Positions 1 through 6,284 of a stretch of DNA of 6,979 bases are shown piece after piece. The translations under genes were made by a program, and so were the position numbers. Numbering within the stretch: position 1 is the first letter of the stretch; each line of letters starts with the position of its first letter. The notes under the pieces were generated by a model. The model was not told the DNA's origin. It worked only from the letters and a program-made list of their open reading frames with translations, and did not search any database. The DNA is from Pseudonocardiales bacterium (lineage in GTDB: Bacteria > Actinomycetota > Actinomycetes > Mycobacteriales > Pseudonocardiaceae), in the NCBI GenBank assembly GCA_025465385.1, contig JAODNG010000366.1, positions 1 through 6,979 of the forward strand, in the 5' to 3' direction.

Positions 1-125
1 GCCGATCCCCTCGGTAGCAGCTGATCACCTCACGGAGACTGCGATCCCGAGGGCCACATTGTCAAACGCTCATCGGGCCGTAATGCCCTCCCTGCCAGCT
101 CTGTTCGGCCGTCGGGGTGGCCACC

Positions 126-1580
126 TCACGGGCCGGTCAGGAACTCGGTGACGGACGCGCGGGCCGCCGGGCCATTTCCGTTGTTCTGGGTGATGTGCCC
201 TGCGCCGGGGATGACGACGAGGTGACCGTGTGCGGCGTGGGCGGCCTCGTGCTGGGTCCACGCCAGGGGAGTGATCAGGTCATGGTCGCCGGCCAGCAGC
301 AGCGTCGGCACCGGCGGTAGATCGGCCCCGGCAGGGAAGGCCACCACCGGCGTTTGCGGCCACTGCGCACAGGTCAGCACCGTTCCGGTGCCGGCGGCAG
401 TGGCCCGGTCGTAGGGGAACACCGCCGCGTCCGACAACGCGGCGACTGTGGTCGCGATAGCGCTGGCCCGGCCGGGCACTGGGGTATCGGCATCACCCCA
501 CGGCCAGCTGTAGTCCTCGCACACGGTAGCGGCGTGCAAGCCCTGGCTCAGCTGCTCGGCCGAGATGGCCTGGTTGCGGGTTTCGGTAGCGATGATCCCG
601 TCCAGCGCGGTGTAGTCAGCCCGCGCCGCCTCGTGCAGCGCGGCCACCATGCCGGTCAACCGGGGTGCGCCGCCGGTCAGCCCGCTGAGGATGGCGAGCA
701 GCTGGGGGCCATCGTGGCGGACCCTGATCACCTCAGAAAGGTCTTGCGCCGGGTCAGTGCTACACCGGGTTTCCGAGCACACCGTCCGCAGCACTTGCGC
801 GGTGCGGCTAAAGACGGCGATCGCCAGCGGATCGAAGCTGTCGTGCGGTACCACCGAGTCCAGCACCAACCGCGATACCCGGTCTGGATGGGTGATCGCA
901 TAGCGCTCGGCGACGAATGTGCCGTACGAGGCGCCGTCGAGCGTGAGGGTGCCCACCCGCAACGCCTGGCGCAGCGTCTCGAGGTCAGCGACGGTGTCGG
1001 CGGTGGTGTAAAACCGGCGATCATTCCCGATTGATTGGGCGCACTCCTGCACGGCCCTGGGCGGGGGCACCGTCTGATCCGAGTCGCCCATCACCTGCTG
1101 TAGTTGCGGGCATTGCAGCGCGCCAGTGCCAGTGCCGCGCGAGGAGATCATCACCAACCGGTATTCGCGCAGCACCGCTGGGTCGAGCTGGTGGGCGATC
1201 ACAGCGGTCAACCCCACCCCAGGTACACCCGGGCCGCCGACCAGCCAGATCAGTACTCCGCGCGGCGCGGTGGTGTTGTCGGCCATCGCCACCTGCAACG
1301 AGAGCTGCCCGGGCTGCTGGGGAGCGGCCCGCAGCCCGGCATGATCCAACGGCACGGACAGCGTCGCGCAGCTGAACGTGACGCCCGCAGAATCCCGGAA
1401 TGGAGCAGGTGCGGTGGCGCCGAGAGCAGCCGGGTCGCAAGGATGAATGCCGGTCAGCTCAGAGGTCGGCTCGGACACCGCCCGAGGCAGGGTGCCGCAA
1501 CCACCCACACCGAGACCCATCAGCACGGCGGCTACCACGACAGCACGCCTGCATGCGGTACTTCCGAATCCGGCAGCCAC
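126..1580 (-). CDS. Secreted lipoprotein alpha/beta hydrolase, S33/TAP-like peptidase family
   Basis: Predicted 484-residue exported hydrolase. The frame is open back to 1979, but the GTG at 1580 is chosen because a very strong purine-rich ribosome site lies six bases before it and a lipoprotein signal peptide follows directly: basic residues at 11-12, a hydrophobic stretch at 13-25 and a VGGC lipobox with Cys28 as the lipidation site. The fold is the S33/tripeptidyl-aminopeptidase type. The nucleophile elbow is GASYG with Ser218, the acid is probably Asp434 in GDHDLITP and the base His462 in GAGHIT. The TAP-type C-terminal cysteines are present in CEDY (354-357) and CAQWP (404-408). Family members remove short N-terminal peptides or hydrolyse esters outside the membrane; the substrate here is unknown. 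The usual HGGPG oxyanion motif reads VGGPG (114-118), and the usual DQRGTG reads SSRGTG (146-151). Divergent from the next gene. Family assignment firm, peptidase versus esterase open. Confidence 0.9.
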   Translation of the reverse strand: MAAGFGSTACRRAVVVAAVLMGLGVGGCGTLPRAVSEPTSELTGIHPCDPAALGATAPAPFRDSAGVTFSCATLSVPLDHAGLRAAPQQPGQLSLQVAMADNTTAPRGVLIWLVGGPGVPGVGLTAVIAHQLDPAVLREYRLVMISSRGTGTGALQCPQLQQVMGDSDQTVPPPRAVQECAQSIGNDRRFYTTADTVADLETLRQALRVGTLTLDGASYGTFVAERYAITHPDRVSRLVLDSVVPHDSFDPLAIAVFSRTAQVLRTVCSETRCSTDPAQDLSEVIRVRHDGPQLLAILSGLTGGAPRLTGMVAALHEAARADYTALDGIIATETRNQAISAEQLSQGLHAATVCEDYSWPWGDADTPVPGRASAIATTVAALSDAAVFPYDRATAAGTGTVLTCAQWPQTPVVAFPAGADLPPVPTLLLAGDHDLITPLAWTQHEAAHAAHGHLVVIPGAGHITQNNGNGPAARASVTEFLTGP

Positions 1581-1586
1581 CGAGAT

Positions 1587-1598
1587 CCCCTCCCCCTT
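1587..1598 (-). promoter_or_regulatory. Ribosome binding site that fixes the hydrolase start
   Basis: On the minus strand this reads AAGGGGGAGGGG, six bases upstream of the GTG at 1580. It decides the start codon against the more upstream starts in the same open frame, which would add 133 low-complexity residues before the signal peptide. Confidence 0.75.
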
Positions 1599-1610
1599 GC
1601 CACCAGAAGT

Positions 1611-1616
1611 TTGACA
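1611..1616 (+). promoter_or_regulatory. Possible -35 hexamer TTGACA in the divergent gap
   Basis: A perfect TTGACA lies 10 bases before the GTG at 1627. No TAnnnT box follows at 16-19 bases; that position already falls inside the downstream reading frame. It may be chance, or a promoter remnant whose original -10 was replaced. The same bases overlap the region where the hydrolase promoter must lie on the other strand. Confidence 0.2.
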
Positions 1617-1626
1617 CGATCGAAAT

Positions 1627-2526
1627 GTGCGGCTGCAACTCCAGACCCCCGAAGCTGAGCGACCAGCGGGCGTCTTCGACGACGCCGTCAAGTCAGGCGA
1701 CTGGGCCACGGCGGCGACGTCGCTGGCGAAGCTGGCCGTGCCGACGACGAAGCTGCACCCGCTCACGCGGGACCAGCTGCGCCTGCTCCAGGATGCCGTG
1801 ATCCGCGCTCGCGCCCTGCTTGGCGGTGTCGGCCGCGTGCTGCAGATCGCGATCGCCGTCGAGCTGCAGGGCAAGGGCGTCCCGGCGGCCAAGATCGCGG
1901 CTGGCACCGCGTTCGGAAAGCTCGAGACCAAGGTCGACGAGAAGATCGACGGCGATAAGGCCATCGGCAGCTGGTACACCTACAAGATCAAGATAGTGTT
2001 CACGCCCGACCTCGCCGTCGTCGACGCCGAGGAGATCGCGTTCATCCAGACGGTGCGCCTTGTCGAGACCACGAGCGGCTGCAACACCGACCCCGAGCAG
2101 ACGAACCAGAAGCGCCAGACACCGTCGGCCACGAGCGTGGACCGGCGCAGCGGCAAGAAGCAAGGTTGGTACGGGATGAAGGACGACGCAACGGGCAGCA
2201 CGCAGCTGTCCGCTTGGAAGAAGTCGGCCCCGGCCTTGCCAGCCACGATGCGGGACTGCTCGAGTTGGAACCAGCCGAACACCACGTGGCAGTTCGAGAC
2301 GATGGTGGTCTGCCGCTGCGGGGCGGACGCCGGAAAGGTGTATGGGGTCGTCACATGGGGGTTCACCGTCGACGCCGACCTCAAGCTCACCGAGCAGACC
2401 CCGACGGTGACGAACAAGCAGAGCACTGAGGCCACTGCAGCGGTGCAGAACTGGAACAACCAGGCCGCCAGCTCCGCGTCCGACCGTAACGCCCCGAGCC
2501 AGTTATCGCTGCCGGCACTGAGCTGA
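1627..2526 (+). CDS. Orphan C-terminal region of a DUF4157/eCIS-core type protein, probably 5'-truncated
   Basis: A 299-residue protein. Residues 16-62 (VFDDAVKSGDWATAA..., then LTRDQLRLLQDAV) resemble the acidic 'FxxAV..GDW..AA..L' helical segment found in large actinobacterial DUF4157 (eCIS core domain) proteins. Residues 116-280 resemble their C-terminal domain: YTYKIKIVFTPD (117-128), VDAEEIAFIQTVR (132-144), DRRSGKKQGWYG (172-183), WQFETMVVC (221-229), YGVVTWGF (239-246) and a final WN (276-277). This assignment comes from remembered family patterns, not a search. The DUF4157 zinc-peptidase-like HExxH region, which normally comes first, is absent; an in-frame TGA at 1612-1614 closes the frame and no HExxH is seen upstream. 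The GTG start at 1627 has no Shine-Dalgarno and no leaderless -10, so translation from here is uncertain. There is no signal peptide or membrane segment. Extracellular contractile injection systems load such proteins as cargo; no eCIS structural genes are in this window. Could be a live small gene or a remnant. Confidence 0.65.
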   Translation: MRLQLQTPEAERPAGVFDDAVKSGDWATAATSLAKLAVPTTKLHPLTRDQLRLLQDAVIRARALLGGVGRVLQIAIAVELQGKGVPAAKIAAGTAFGKLETKVDEKIDGDKAIGSWYTYKIKIVFTPDLAVVDAEEIAFIQTVRLVETTSGCNTDPEQTNQKRQTPSATSVDRRSGKKQGWYGMKDDATGSTQLSAWKKSAPALPATMRDCSSWNQPNTTWQFETMVVCRCGADAGKVYGVVTWGFTVDADLKLTEQTPTVTNKQSTEATAAVQNWNNQAASSASDRNAPSQLSLPALS

Positions 2527-2537
2527 GCACGGCCCCC

Positions 2538-2543
2538 TAAGCT
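2538..2543 (+). promoter_or_regulatory. Predicted -10 box TAAGCT for leaderless yciO
   Basis: TAAGCT fits the actinobacterial TAnnnT -10 and ends exactly seven bases before the yciO ATG, so transcription would start at or next to the start codon. No Shine-Dalgarno is present. The spacing is identical to that of the marR promoter in this window. No convincing -35 is seen. Confidence 0.5.
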
Positions 2544-2550
2544 CGCCGGC

Positions 2551-3171
2551 ATGGCGCGGTACTTCGATGTGCATCCGGTGGACCCGCAACGGCGCGCGAT
2601 CAGCCAAGTGGTCGAGCTTGTCCGTGGCGGTGGGCTCATCGCCTACCCGACGGACTCCTGTTTCGCGCTGGGGTGCCAGCTCGGCAACGCCGACGGCCTG
2701 CGCCGGATTCGCGAGATCCGCCACCTCGACGACAAGCATCACTTCACCCTGGTGTGCCGGGACTTCGCCCAGCTCGGCCAGTTCGTCTACGTCGACAACG
2801 CAGTATTCCGGCTGATCAGGGCCGCGACTCCGGGCAGCTACACGTTCATCCTGCCCGCGACGAAGGAGGTCCCGCGACGGCTGTTGCGCCCGAACAAGAA
2901 AACTGTTGGGGTGCGGATTCCGCAGCACGCCGTCGCACAGGCACTGCTCGCCGAGCTGGGTGAGCCCCTGGTGTCGTCGACGCTGTTGCTTCCGGACGAG
3001 CCTGAACCGCTGACCCATGGCTGGGAGATCAAGGAGCGGCTCGACCACGCGGTCGATGCGGTGGTCGACTCTGGGGACTGCGGCACCGAGCCGACGACCG
3101 TGATCGACTTGTGTGGACCCGAACCCGAGATCGTGCGCCGTGGCGCCGGCGACCCGTCCCCATTCGAATAG
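2551..3171 (+). CDS. yciO: YciO, Sua5/YrdC/YciO family protein (TsaC paralogue)
   Basis: 206 residues, the same length as E. coli YciO, and collinear with it from end to end by recall: RYFDVHPVDPQRRAI at the start, YPTDSCFALGC (32-42), HHFTLVCRD (63-71), TPGSYTFILPATKEVPRRLL (93-112), KTVGVRIP (117-124), PLVSST (139-144), PTTVIDL (181-187) and RRGAGD (196-201). The family fold binds ATP and RNA-like ligands. TsaC/Sua5 enzymes make threonylcarbamoyl-AMP for the t6A modification of tRNA; YciO is a separate branch that does not replace TsaC in E. coli, and its physiological role is not settled. Cytoplasmic, no signal peptide. The ATG at 2551 is favoured because homology begins at once and a -10 box sits seven bases upstream. 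The gene follows the eCIS-type gene after 24 bases but seems to have its own promoter, and converges on the MFS gene. Confidence 0.92.
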   Translation: MARYFDVHPVDPQRRAISQVVELVRGGGLIAYPTDSCFALGCQLGNADGLRRIREIRHLDDKHHFTLVCRDFAQLGQFVYVDNAVFRLIRAATPGSYTFILPATKEVPRRLLRPNKKTVGVRIPQHAVAQALLAELGEPLVSSTLLLPDEPEPLTHGWEIKERLDHAVDAVVDSGDCGTEPTTVIDLCGPEPEIVRRGAGDPSPFE

Positions 3172-3195
3172 CCGCCCTCGACCCAGGAACGGCGG
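3172..3195. terminator. Weak hairpin between the convergent yciO and MFS genes
   Basis: CCGCC at 3172-3176 pairs with GGCGG at 3191-3195, with one extra G-T pair outside and a 14-base loop. It fills most of the 28-base gap between the two stop codons and could act on both strands. There is no T-run on either side and the stem is short, so this is only a candidate for a bidirectional terminator. Confidence 0.3.
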
Positions 3196-3199
3196 TCGC

Positions 3200-4708
3200 T
3201 TAGGTCGTGGTGCTGTGGTGGTGGCCGCGCAGCGGCGGCGCGTCCAGGCCGCAGTGCCATTCGCGGTCGTGCGGATGAGCGATACGCCGGCGAGCGGGGT
3301 TGCGGATGGTGGCAGCGGCCAGCAGCCCACCGGCGGCACAGGCGCCGGCGGCGATCAGGACCGCAATGTGAAAGCCGTGCGCGAGGGCTGCCGGATGCAG
3401 GTAGGCATCGCCGGTAATACCGGCGAGGACCGGAAGGACGGCGACGGCGATGAGGCCACCGGCGCGGGCGACGTCGTTGTTGACCGCGGAGGCGATCCCG
3501 GCGTGTTCGCCGGGAACGGCAGCCAGCGCGGTGGCGGTGAGCGGCGCGACGTTGATCGCCAGACCCAGACCGAACACGACGACCGCCGGTAGCACCTGGG
3601 TCAGGTAGCTCCCGGTCGGCCCGATGCGGACGAACAGCGCCAGCCCGGCGGCGATGACGAGGGGTCCGGCGGTCATCTGCAGGCGAGGTCCGATCCGGGC
3701 GGCCAGTGCCCCCGAGCGGGCGGACAGCGCCAGCATGATCACGGTGACGGGCAGCAGAGCGGTGCCTGCCTGCACCGGGCTGTAGCCGGCCACCTGCTGC
3801 AGCACGATCGGCAGCAGGAACAGGACTCCACCTAGGGCCGCGTAGACAATGAAGGTGACGGCGTTGGCGGCGGAGAATTGCCGCGAGCGGAACACCGTCA
3901 GCGGCAGCATCGGGTCTCTTCGGCGCGCCTCGATGAGCAGGAATCCGGCGAGCAGGCCGGCGCCAGCGCACAGGGCGACCAGGACCGCTGGGGAGGTCCA
4001 GCCTTCGCCGGGTCCGGCGATCAGGCCGTAGGTCAACCCGACCAGCCCCCCGGTGATGGCGGTGGCACCCGATGCGTCGATGCGACCGGTGGCCGGATCG
4101 CGGGTTTCGGGGACGTGCCGGGCAGCGATGACGACCACCGCCACCGCAAGCGGCAGGTTGATGAAGAACACCAGCCGCCAGGAGACGGCCGAGATCAACC
4201 AGCCGCCGAGGAACGGGCCGATGGCGGTGGCGATGCCGCCCAGCCCGGACCAGGCCCCGAGGGCCTTCGATCGGTCGTCGGCGACGAAGGAGGCCTGCAG
4301 AATAGCCAGGCTGCCCGGGGTGAGCAGCGCCGCGCCGACGCCCTGCAGTGCCCGGGCGAGGATGAGGACGCCCGCGTTGGGTGCCAGTGCGCAGCCCAGG
4401 GAGGCGACGGCGAACCAGATCGTGCCGACGATAAAAATCCGCCGCCGTCCGTACCGGTCCCCGAGCGTGCCGCCGAGCAGCAGCAGCCCGGCCAAGGCCA
4501 AGGTGTAGGCGTTGACCACCCACTGCAGGGCGGCCACCCCGACCCCGAAGTCCCGGCCGATGGCGGGCAGCGCGATACCCACCACGGTGGCGTCCAGCGA
4601 GGCGAGGCCTGAGCCCAATATGGTGGCGGCGAGCACCCACCGGCCGACCGCGCTGGCGTATCGCAAGGCCGGACCCGGCGAGTCGACCGTGCTCGCGGTG
4701 GCCGTCAT
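3200..4708 (-). CDS. MFS exporter, DHA2 (EmrB/QacA) family, 14 membrane segments
   Basis: 502-residue inner-membrane drug:proton antiporter. Fourteen hydrophobic segments can be counted, roughly at 23-47, 62-80, 91-109, 112-133, 153-173, 178-196, 216-233, 240-259, 281-302, 311-329, 347-361, 370-392, 412-432 and 445-467, which indicates DHA2 rather than the 12-segment DHA1 group. Motif D1 is LDATVVGIALP (38-48), motif A GTLGDRYGRRR (80-90), motif B LARALQGVGAALLTPGS (117-133) and antiporter motif C GIATAIGPFLGGW (158-170). The start at 4708 is backed by AAAGGGGGG a few bases upstream. The cytoplasmic tail after residue 470 is rich in His with one Cys (H478, H480, H485, C486, H496-498). It lies downstream of pirin and yceI on the same strand, so it is probably the last gene of a MarR-controlled operon, although a 126-base gap precedes it. 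Substrate unknown. Confidence 0.93.
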   Translation of the reverse strand: MTATASTVDSPGPALRYASAVGRWVLAATILGSGLASLDATVVGIALPAIGRDFGVGVAALQWVVNAYTLALAGLLLLGGTLGDRYGRRRIFIVGTIWFAVASLGCALAPNAGVLILARALQGVGAALLTPGSLAILQASFVADDRSKALGAWSGLGGIATAIGPFLGGWLISAVSWRLVFFINLPLAVAVVVIAARHVPETRDPATGRIDASGATAITGGLVGLTYGLIAGPGEGWTSPAVLVALCAGAGLLAGFLLIEARRRDPMLPLTVFRSRQFSAANAVTFIVYAALGGVLFLLPIVLQQVAGYSPVQAGTALLPVTVIMLALSARSGALAARIGPRLQMTAGPLVIAAGLALFVRIGPTGSYLTQVLPAVVVFGLGLAINVAPLTATALAAVPGEHAGIASAVNNDVARAGGLIAVAVLPVLAGITGDAYLHPAALAHGFHIAVLIAAGACAAGGLLAAATIRNPARRRIAHPHDREWHCGLDAPPLRGHHHSTTT

Positions 4709-4776
4709 AATCGAGCCCCCCTTTCAGGCCGCCAGCGCCGCTACCGCTTCACAGCGTATGGACTAACCCGCCGTCG

Positions 4777-4789
4777 ATGTCCTTCCCGC
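4777..4789 (-). repeat. 13-base repeat shared with the pirin ribosome site, copy in the MFS leader
   Basis: The bases GCGGGAAGGACAT (minus strand) occur here, inside the 126-base gap between pirin and the MFS gene, and again at 5609-5621, where they form the ribosome site of pirin. Here the sequence is followed by ACG, not ATG, and a stop soon after, so no gene starts at this copy. Confidence 0.4.
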
Positions 4790-4834
4790 CGCGTCTGGAA
4801 AGGCGCCCAGGCAGGCCTGCAGCGCCGTATCGGC

Positions 4835-5605
4835 TCAGCCCCCGAGGGCCGCGTGCATCTCCCACAAGAGGATTTCGGCGGGCGCGATCGCGGTGACCTG
4901 CTGGCCACCAGTAGCGGTAAAGCGCACAGCATCGCCGGTGTGCACAGCGCCGATGCCCTCGACGGTGACCTCACCACGGGGCACGAACAGGTGCAGGAAC
5001 GGCGCCTCGGGCAGCTGGACGCTCTGGCCGGGCTGCAAGCGGGCAGCGTGGAGCGCGGCGTCGCGGTTCTTGATGCGAATGGCCGCGGCGCTGTCGTGTG
5101 CTTCCATCCCGGATGCAACGGGTACCAGACCACCGGCCAGAAGTTCGCTTTGGATTTCCACCTGCTCGTAGCCCGGGGTAATGCCGTCCTCGTCGGGCGC
5201 AACCCACATCTGCACGAAATGCACCGGCTCGTCGTGGCTGGCGCCGCCATGCAATCGCCAGGAGTCGTTTTTCTCCGAGTGGAGGATGCCGGTGCCGGCG
5301 CTCATCCGCTGAGCCAGGCCGGGATAGATCACATCGGAGTGGCCGGTGGAGTCCTGATGCACCAGAGAGCCTCGCAGGACCCAGGTGACGATCTCCATGT
5401 CACGGTGTGGGTGGGTCTCAAAGCCGCTGCCGGCGCGCACGATGTCGTCATTGTTGACCAGCAGCAATCCGTGGTGGGTATTGGCAGGGTCGTAGTGGTG
5501 GCCGAAGGAGAATGAGTGCTTGGAGTCCAGCCAGGAGATGGTGGTTTTGAACCGCTCGTCCGCCCGGCGGATGTCCACCCGTGGCGTCAACAGTGTCCTG
5601 GTCAT
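4835..5605 (-). CDS. Pirin family protein (cupin, quercetinase-like)
   Basis: 256 residues, two cupin domains. The N-terminal domain has every pirin signature: FSFGHHYDP (32-40), VNNDDIV (50-56), THPHRDMEIVTWV (64-76), LVHQDSTG (81-88) and QRMSAGTGILHSEKN (99-113). The metal site predicted from E. coli YhhW and human pirin is complete: His65, His67, His109 and Glu111. Bacterial pirins bind one Fe or other divalent metal; some oxidise quercetin-like flavonols, others act by protein contact, so the reaction here is open. No signal peptide; cytoplasmic. The start at 5605 has GGGAAGGA six bases upstream. It follows yceI on the same strand after 47 bases and precedes the MFS exporter, which suggests cotranscription. 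In many bacteria pirin genes occur with MarR and oxidative or electrophile stress genes, which fits this site. Confidence 0.93.
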   Translation of the reverse strand: MTRTLLTPRVDIRRADERFKTTISWLDSKHSFSFGHHYDPANTHHGLLLVNNDDIVRAGSGFETHPHRDMEIVTWVLRGSLVHQDSTGHSDVIYPGLAQRMSAGTGILHSEKNDSWRLHGGASHDEPVHFVQMWVAPDEDGITPGYEQVEIQSELLAGGLVPVASGMEAHDSAAAIRIKNRDAALHAARLQPGQSVQLPEAPFLHLFVPRGEVTVEGIGAVHTGDAVRFTATGGQQVTAIAPAEILLWEMHAALGG

Positions 5606-5608
5606 CGA

Positions 5609-5621
5609 ATGTCCTTCCCGC
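5609..5621 (-). repeat. 13-base repeat, copy forming the pirin ribosome site
   Basis: Identical to the bases at 4777-4789. Here GGGAAGGA is placed correctly for the pirin ATG at 5605, so this copy has an obvious function. Confidence 0.45.
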
Positions 5622-5652
5622 GAAGCCCGGGTGAGGGTGGCCGCAAGGATTG

Positions 5653-6219
5653 TCAGGCATTTTTAACTGCGGAGACATCGAACTCCAGCACGATCTTGTC
5701 ACTGACCAGAACACCGCCGCCCTCTAGCGCTGCGTTCCAGGTGACGCCGTAGTCCTTGCGGTTGATCGCTACCGAGCCCTCGAACCCGACCCGCAGGTTG
5801 CCGAACGGGTCCATCGCCGCGCCCTCGTAGGCTACGGGGATCGTCACCACGTTCGTCACACCCTTGATCGTGAGGTCACCGGTCACCTCGAAGCTCGTGT
5901 CACCGATCTGGCGGACGGCGGTAGAGACAAATGTGATCTCCGGATAAGAGTCCATTGCCAGAAAGTCGTTGCTTCGCAGGTGCGCATCGCGCTGGGCGTT
6001 GCGGGTGTCGATGCTCGCCGCCTTGATCGTCACCTTGACTGTCGAGTTGGCGGGGTTGTCACCGTCGAGCACAGCGATGCCCTCAAACTCGTCGAAGCTA
6101 CCGCGAACCTTGGTCACCATCGCGTGCCGGGCGACGAACCCTATCCGGGAGTGCGCCGGATCGATGGTGTAGCTACCGCTGAGCTGTGCGACGTCGGGGA
6201 TCGTGGTGGAAGTGGTCAT
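5653..6219 (-). CDS. YceI family protein (lipocalin-like, isoprenoid/polyprenyl-binding fold)
   Basis: 188 residues when started at 6219. The open frame reaches back to 6297, but GAGGAGG lies eight bases before 6219, and the upstream extension would run through the operator palindromes. YceI signatures run in order: YTIDPAHSRIGFVARHAMVTKVRGSF (17-42), RDAHLRSNDFLAMDSYPEITF (77-97), GDLTIKGVT (114-122) and RKDYGVTWN (154-162). The fold is an extended beta barrel with a hydrophobic pocket; in Thermus thermophilus TT1927B it holds a polyisoprenoid quinone-like chain. This protein has no signal peptide, unlike E. coli YceI, so it should act in the cytoplasm. Divergent from marR over a shared gap with two palindromes, and first gene of a likely yceI-pirin-MFS transcript. 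Ligand not known. Confidence 0.93.
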   Translation of the reverse strand: MTTSTTIPDVAQLSGSYTIDPAHSRIGFVARHAMVTKVRGSFDEFEGIAVLDGDNPANSTVKVTIKAASIDTRNAQRDAHLRSNDFLAMDSYPEITFVSTAVRQIGDTSFEVTGDLTIKGVTNVVTIPVAYEGAAMDPFGNLRVGFEGSVAINRKDYGVTWNAALEGGGVLVSDKIVLEFDVSAVKNA

Positions 6220-6227
6220 GTCAGTTG

Positions 6228-6234
6228 CCTCCTC
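6228..6234 (-). promoter_or_regulatory. Ribosome binding site that fixes the yceI start
   Basis: GAGGAGG on the minus strand, eight bases before the ATG at 6219. The two more upstream in-frame starts (6246 and 6297) have no such site. Confidence 0.75.
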
Positions 6235-6240
6235 GTGTCC

Positions 6241-6267
6241 AGTCATCGGGCTTGATGACTCGTCATC
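6241..6267. promoter_or_regulatory. Upstream palindromic cluster in the yceI leader, possible second MarR site
   Basis: GATGAC-TC-GTCATC at 6254-6267 is a perfect inverted repeat with a two-base centre. AGTCATC at 6241-6247 is also the exact reverse complement of GATGACT at 6254-6260, so three alternating half-sites are packed into 27 bases. The block lies 22-48 bases before the yceI ATG. Its centre (6260.5) is 31 bases from the centre of the next palindrome, close to three helical turns, so two bound dimers would face the same side of the DNA. Confidence 0.5.
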
Positions 6268-6278
6268 TACATCCTGCC

Positions 6279-6284
6279 AACCTA
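6279..6284 (-). promoter_or_regulatory. Candidate -10 box TAGGTT for the yceI transcript
   Basis: TAGGTT on the minus strand fits TAnnnT and lies about 60 bases before the yceI ATG, overlapping the edge of the 6283-6300 palindrome. The matching -35 is poor. It would place the 6241-6267 palindromes inside the transcribed leader. Confidence 0.3.

Noticed and set aside
8..53. CCCTCGG/CCGAGGG inverted repeat as a terminator
   Set aside because: The arms are 32 bases apart, there is no T-run, and it lies over 70 bases after the hydrolase stop; likely chance in GC-rich DNA.
354..1034. 226-codon plus-strand frame inside the hydrolase gene
   Set aside because: Shadow of the minus-strand gene; composition typical of GC-rich antisense frames.
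1581..1979. Upstream extension of the hydrolase frame (133 extra residues)
   Set aside because: Low-complexity Ser/Arg-rich translation antisense to the eCIS-type gene; the strong ribosome site and signal peptide place the true start at 1580.
1980..2639. 219-codon minus-strand frame opposite the eCIS-type gene
   Set aside because: Mirror of the plus-strand coding frame; no recognisable domain or ribosome site.
2503..3339. 278-codon minus-strand frame opposite yciO
   Set aside because: Antisense to a gene that matches YciO along its full length.
2838..4640. 600-codon open frame on the minus strand
   Set aside because: Another frame of the MFS gene with Arg/Gly/Pro-rich translation and no motifs; the 3200-4708 frame has all the MFS motifs.
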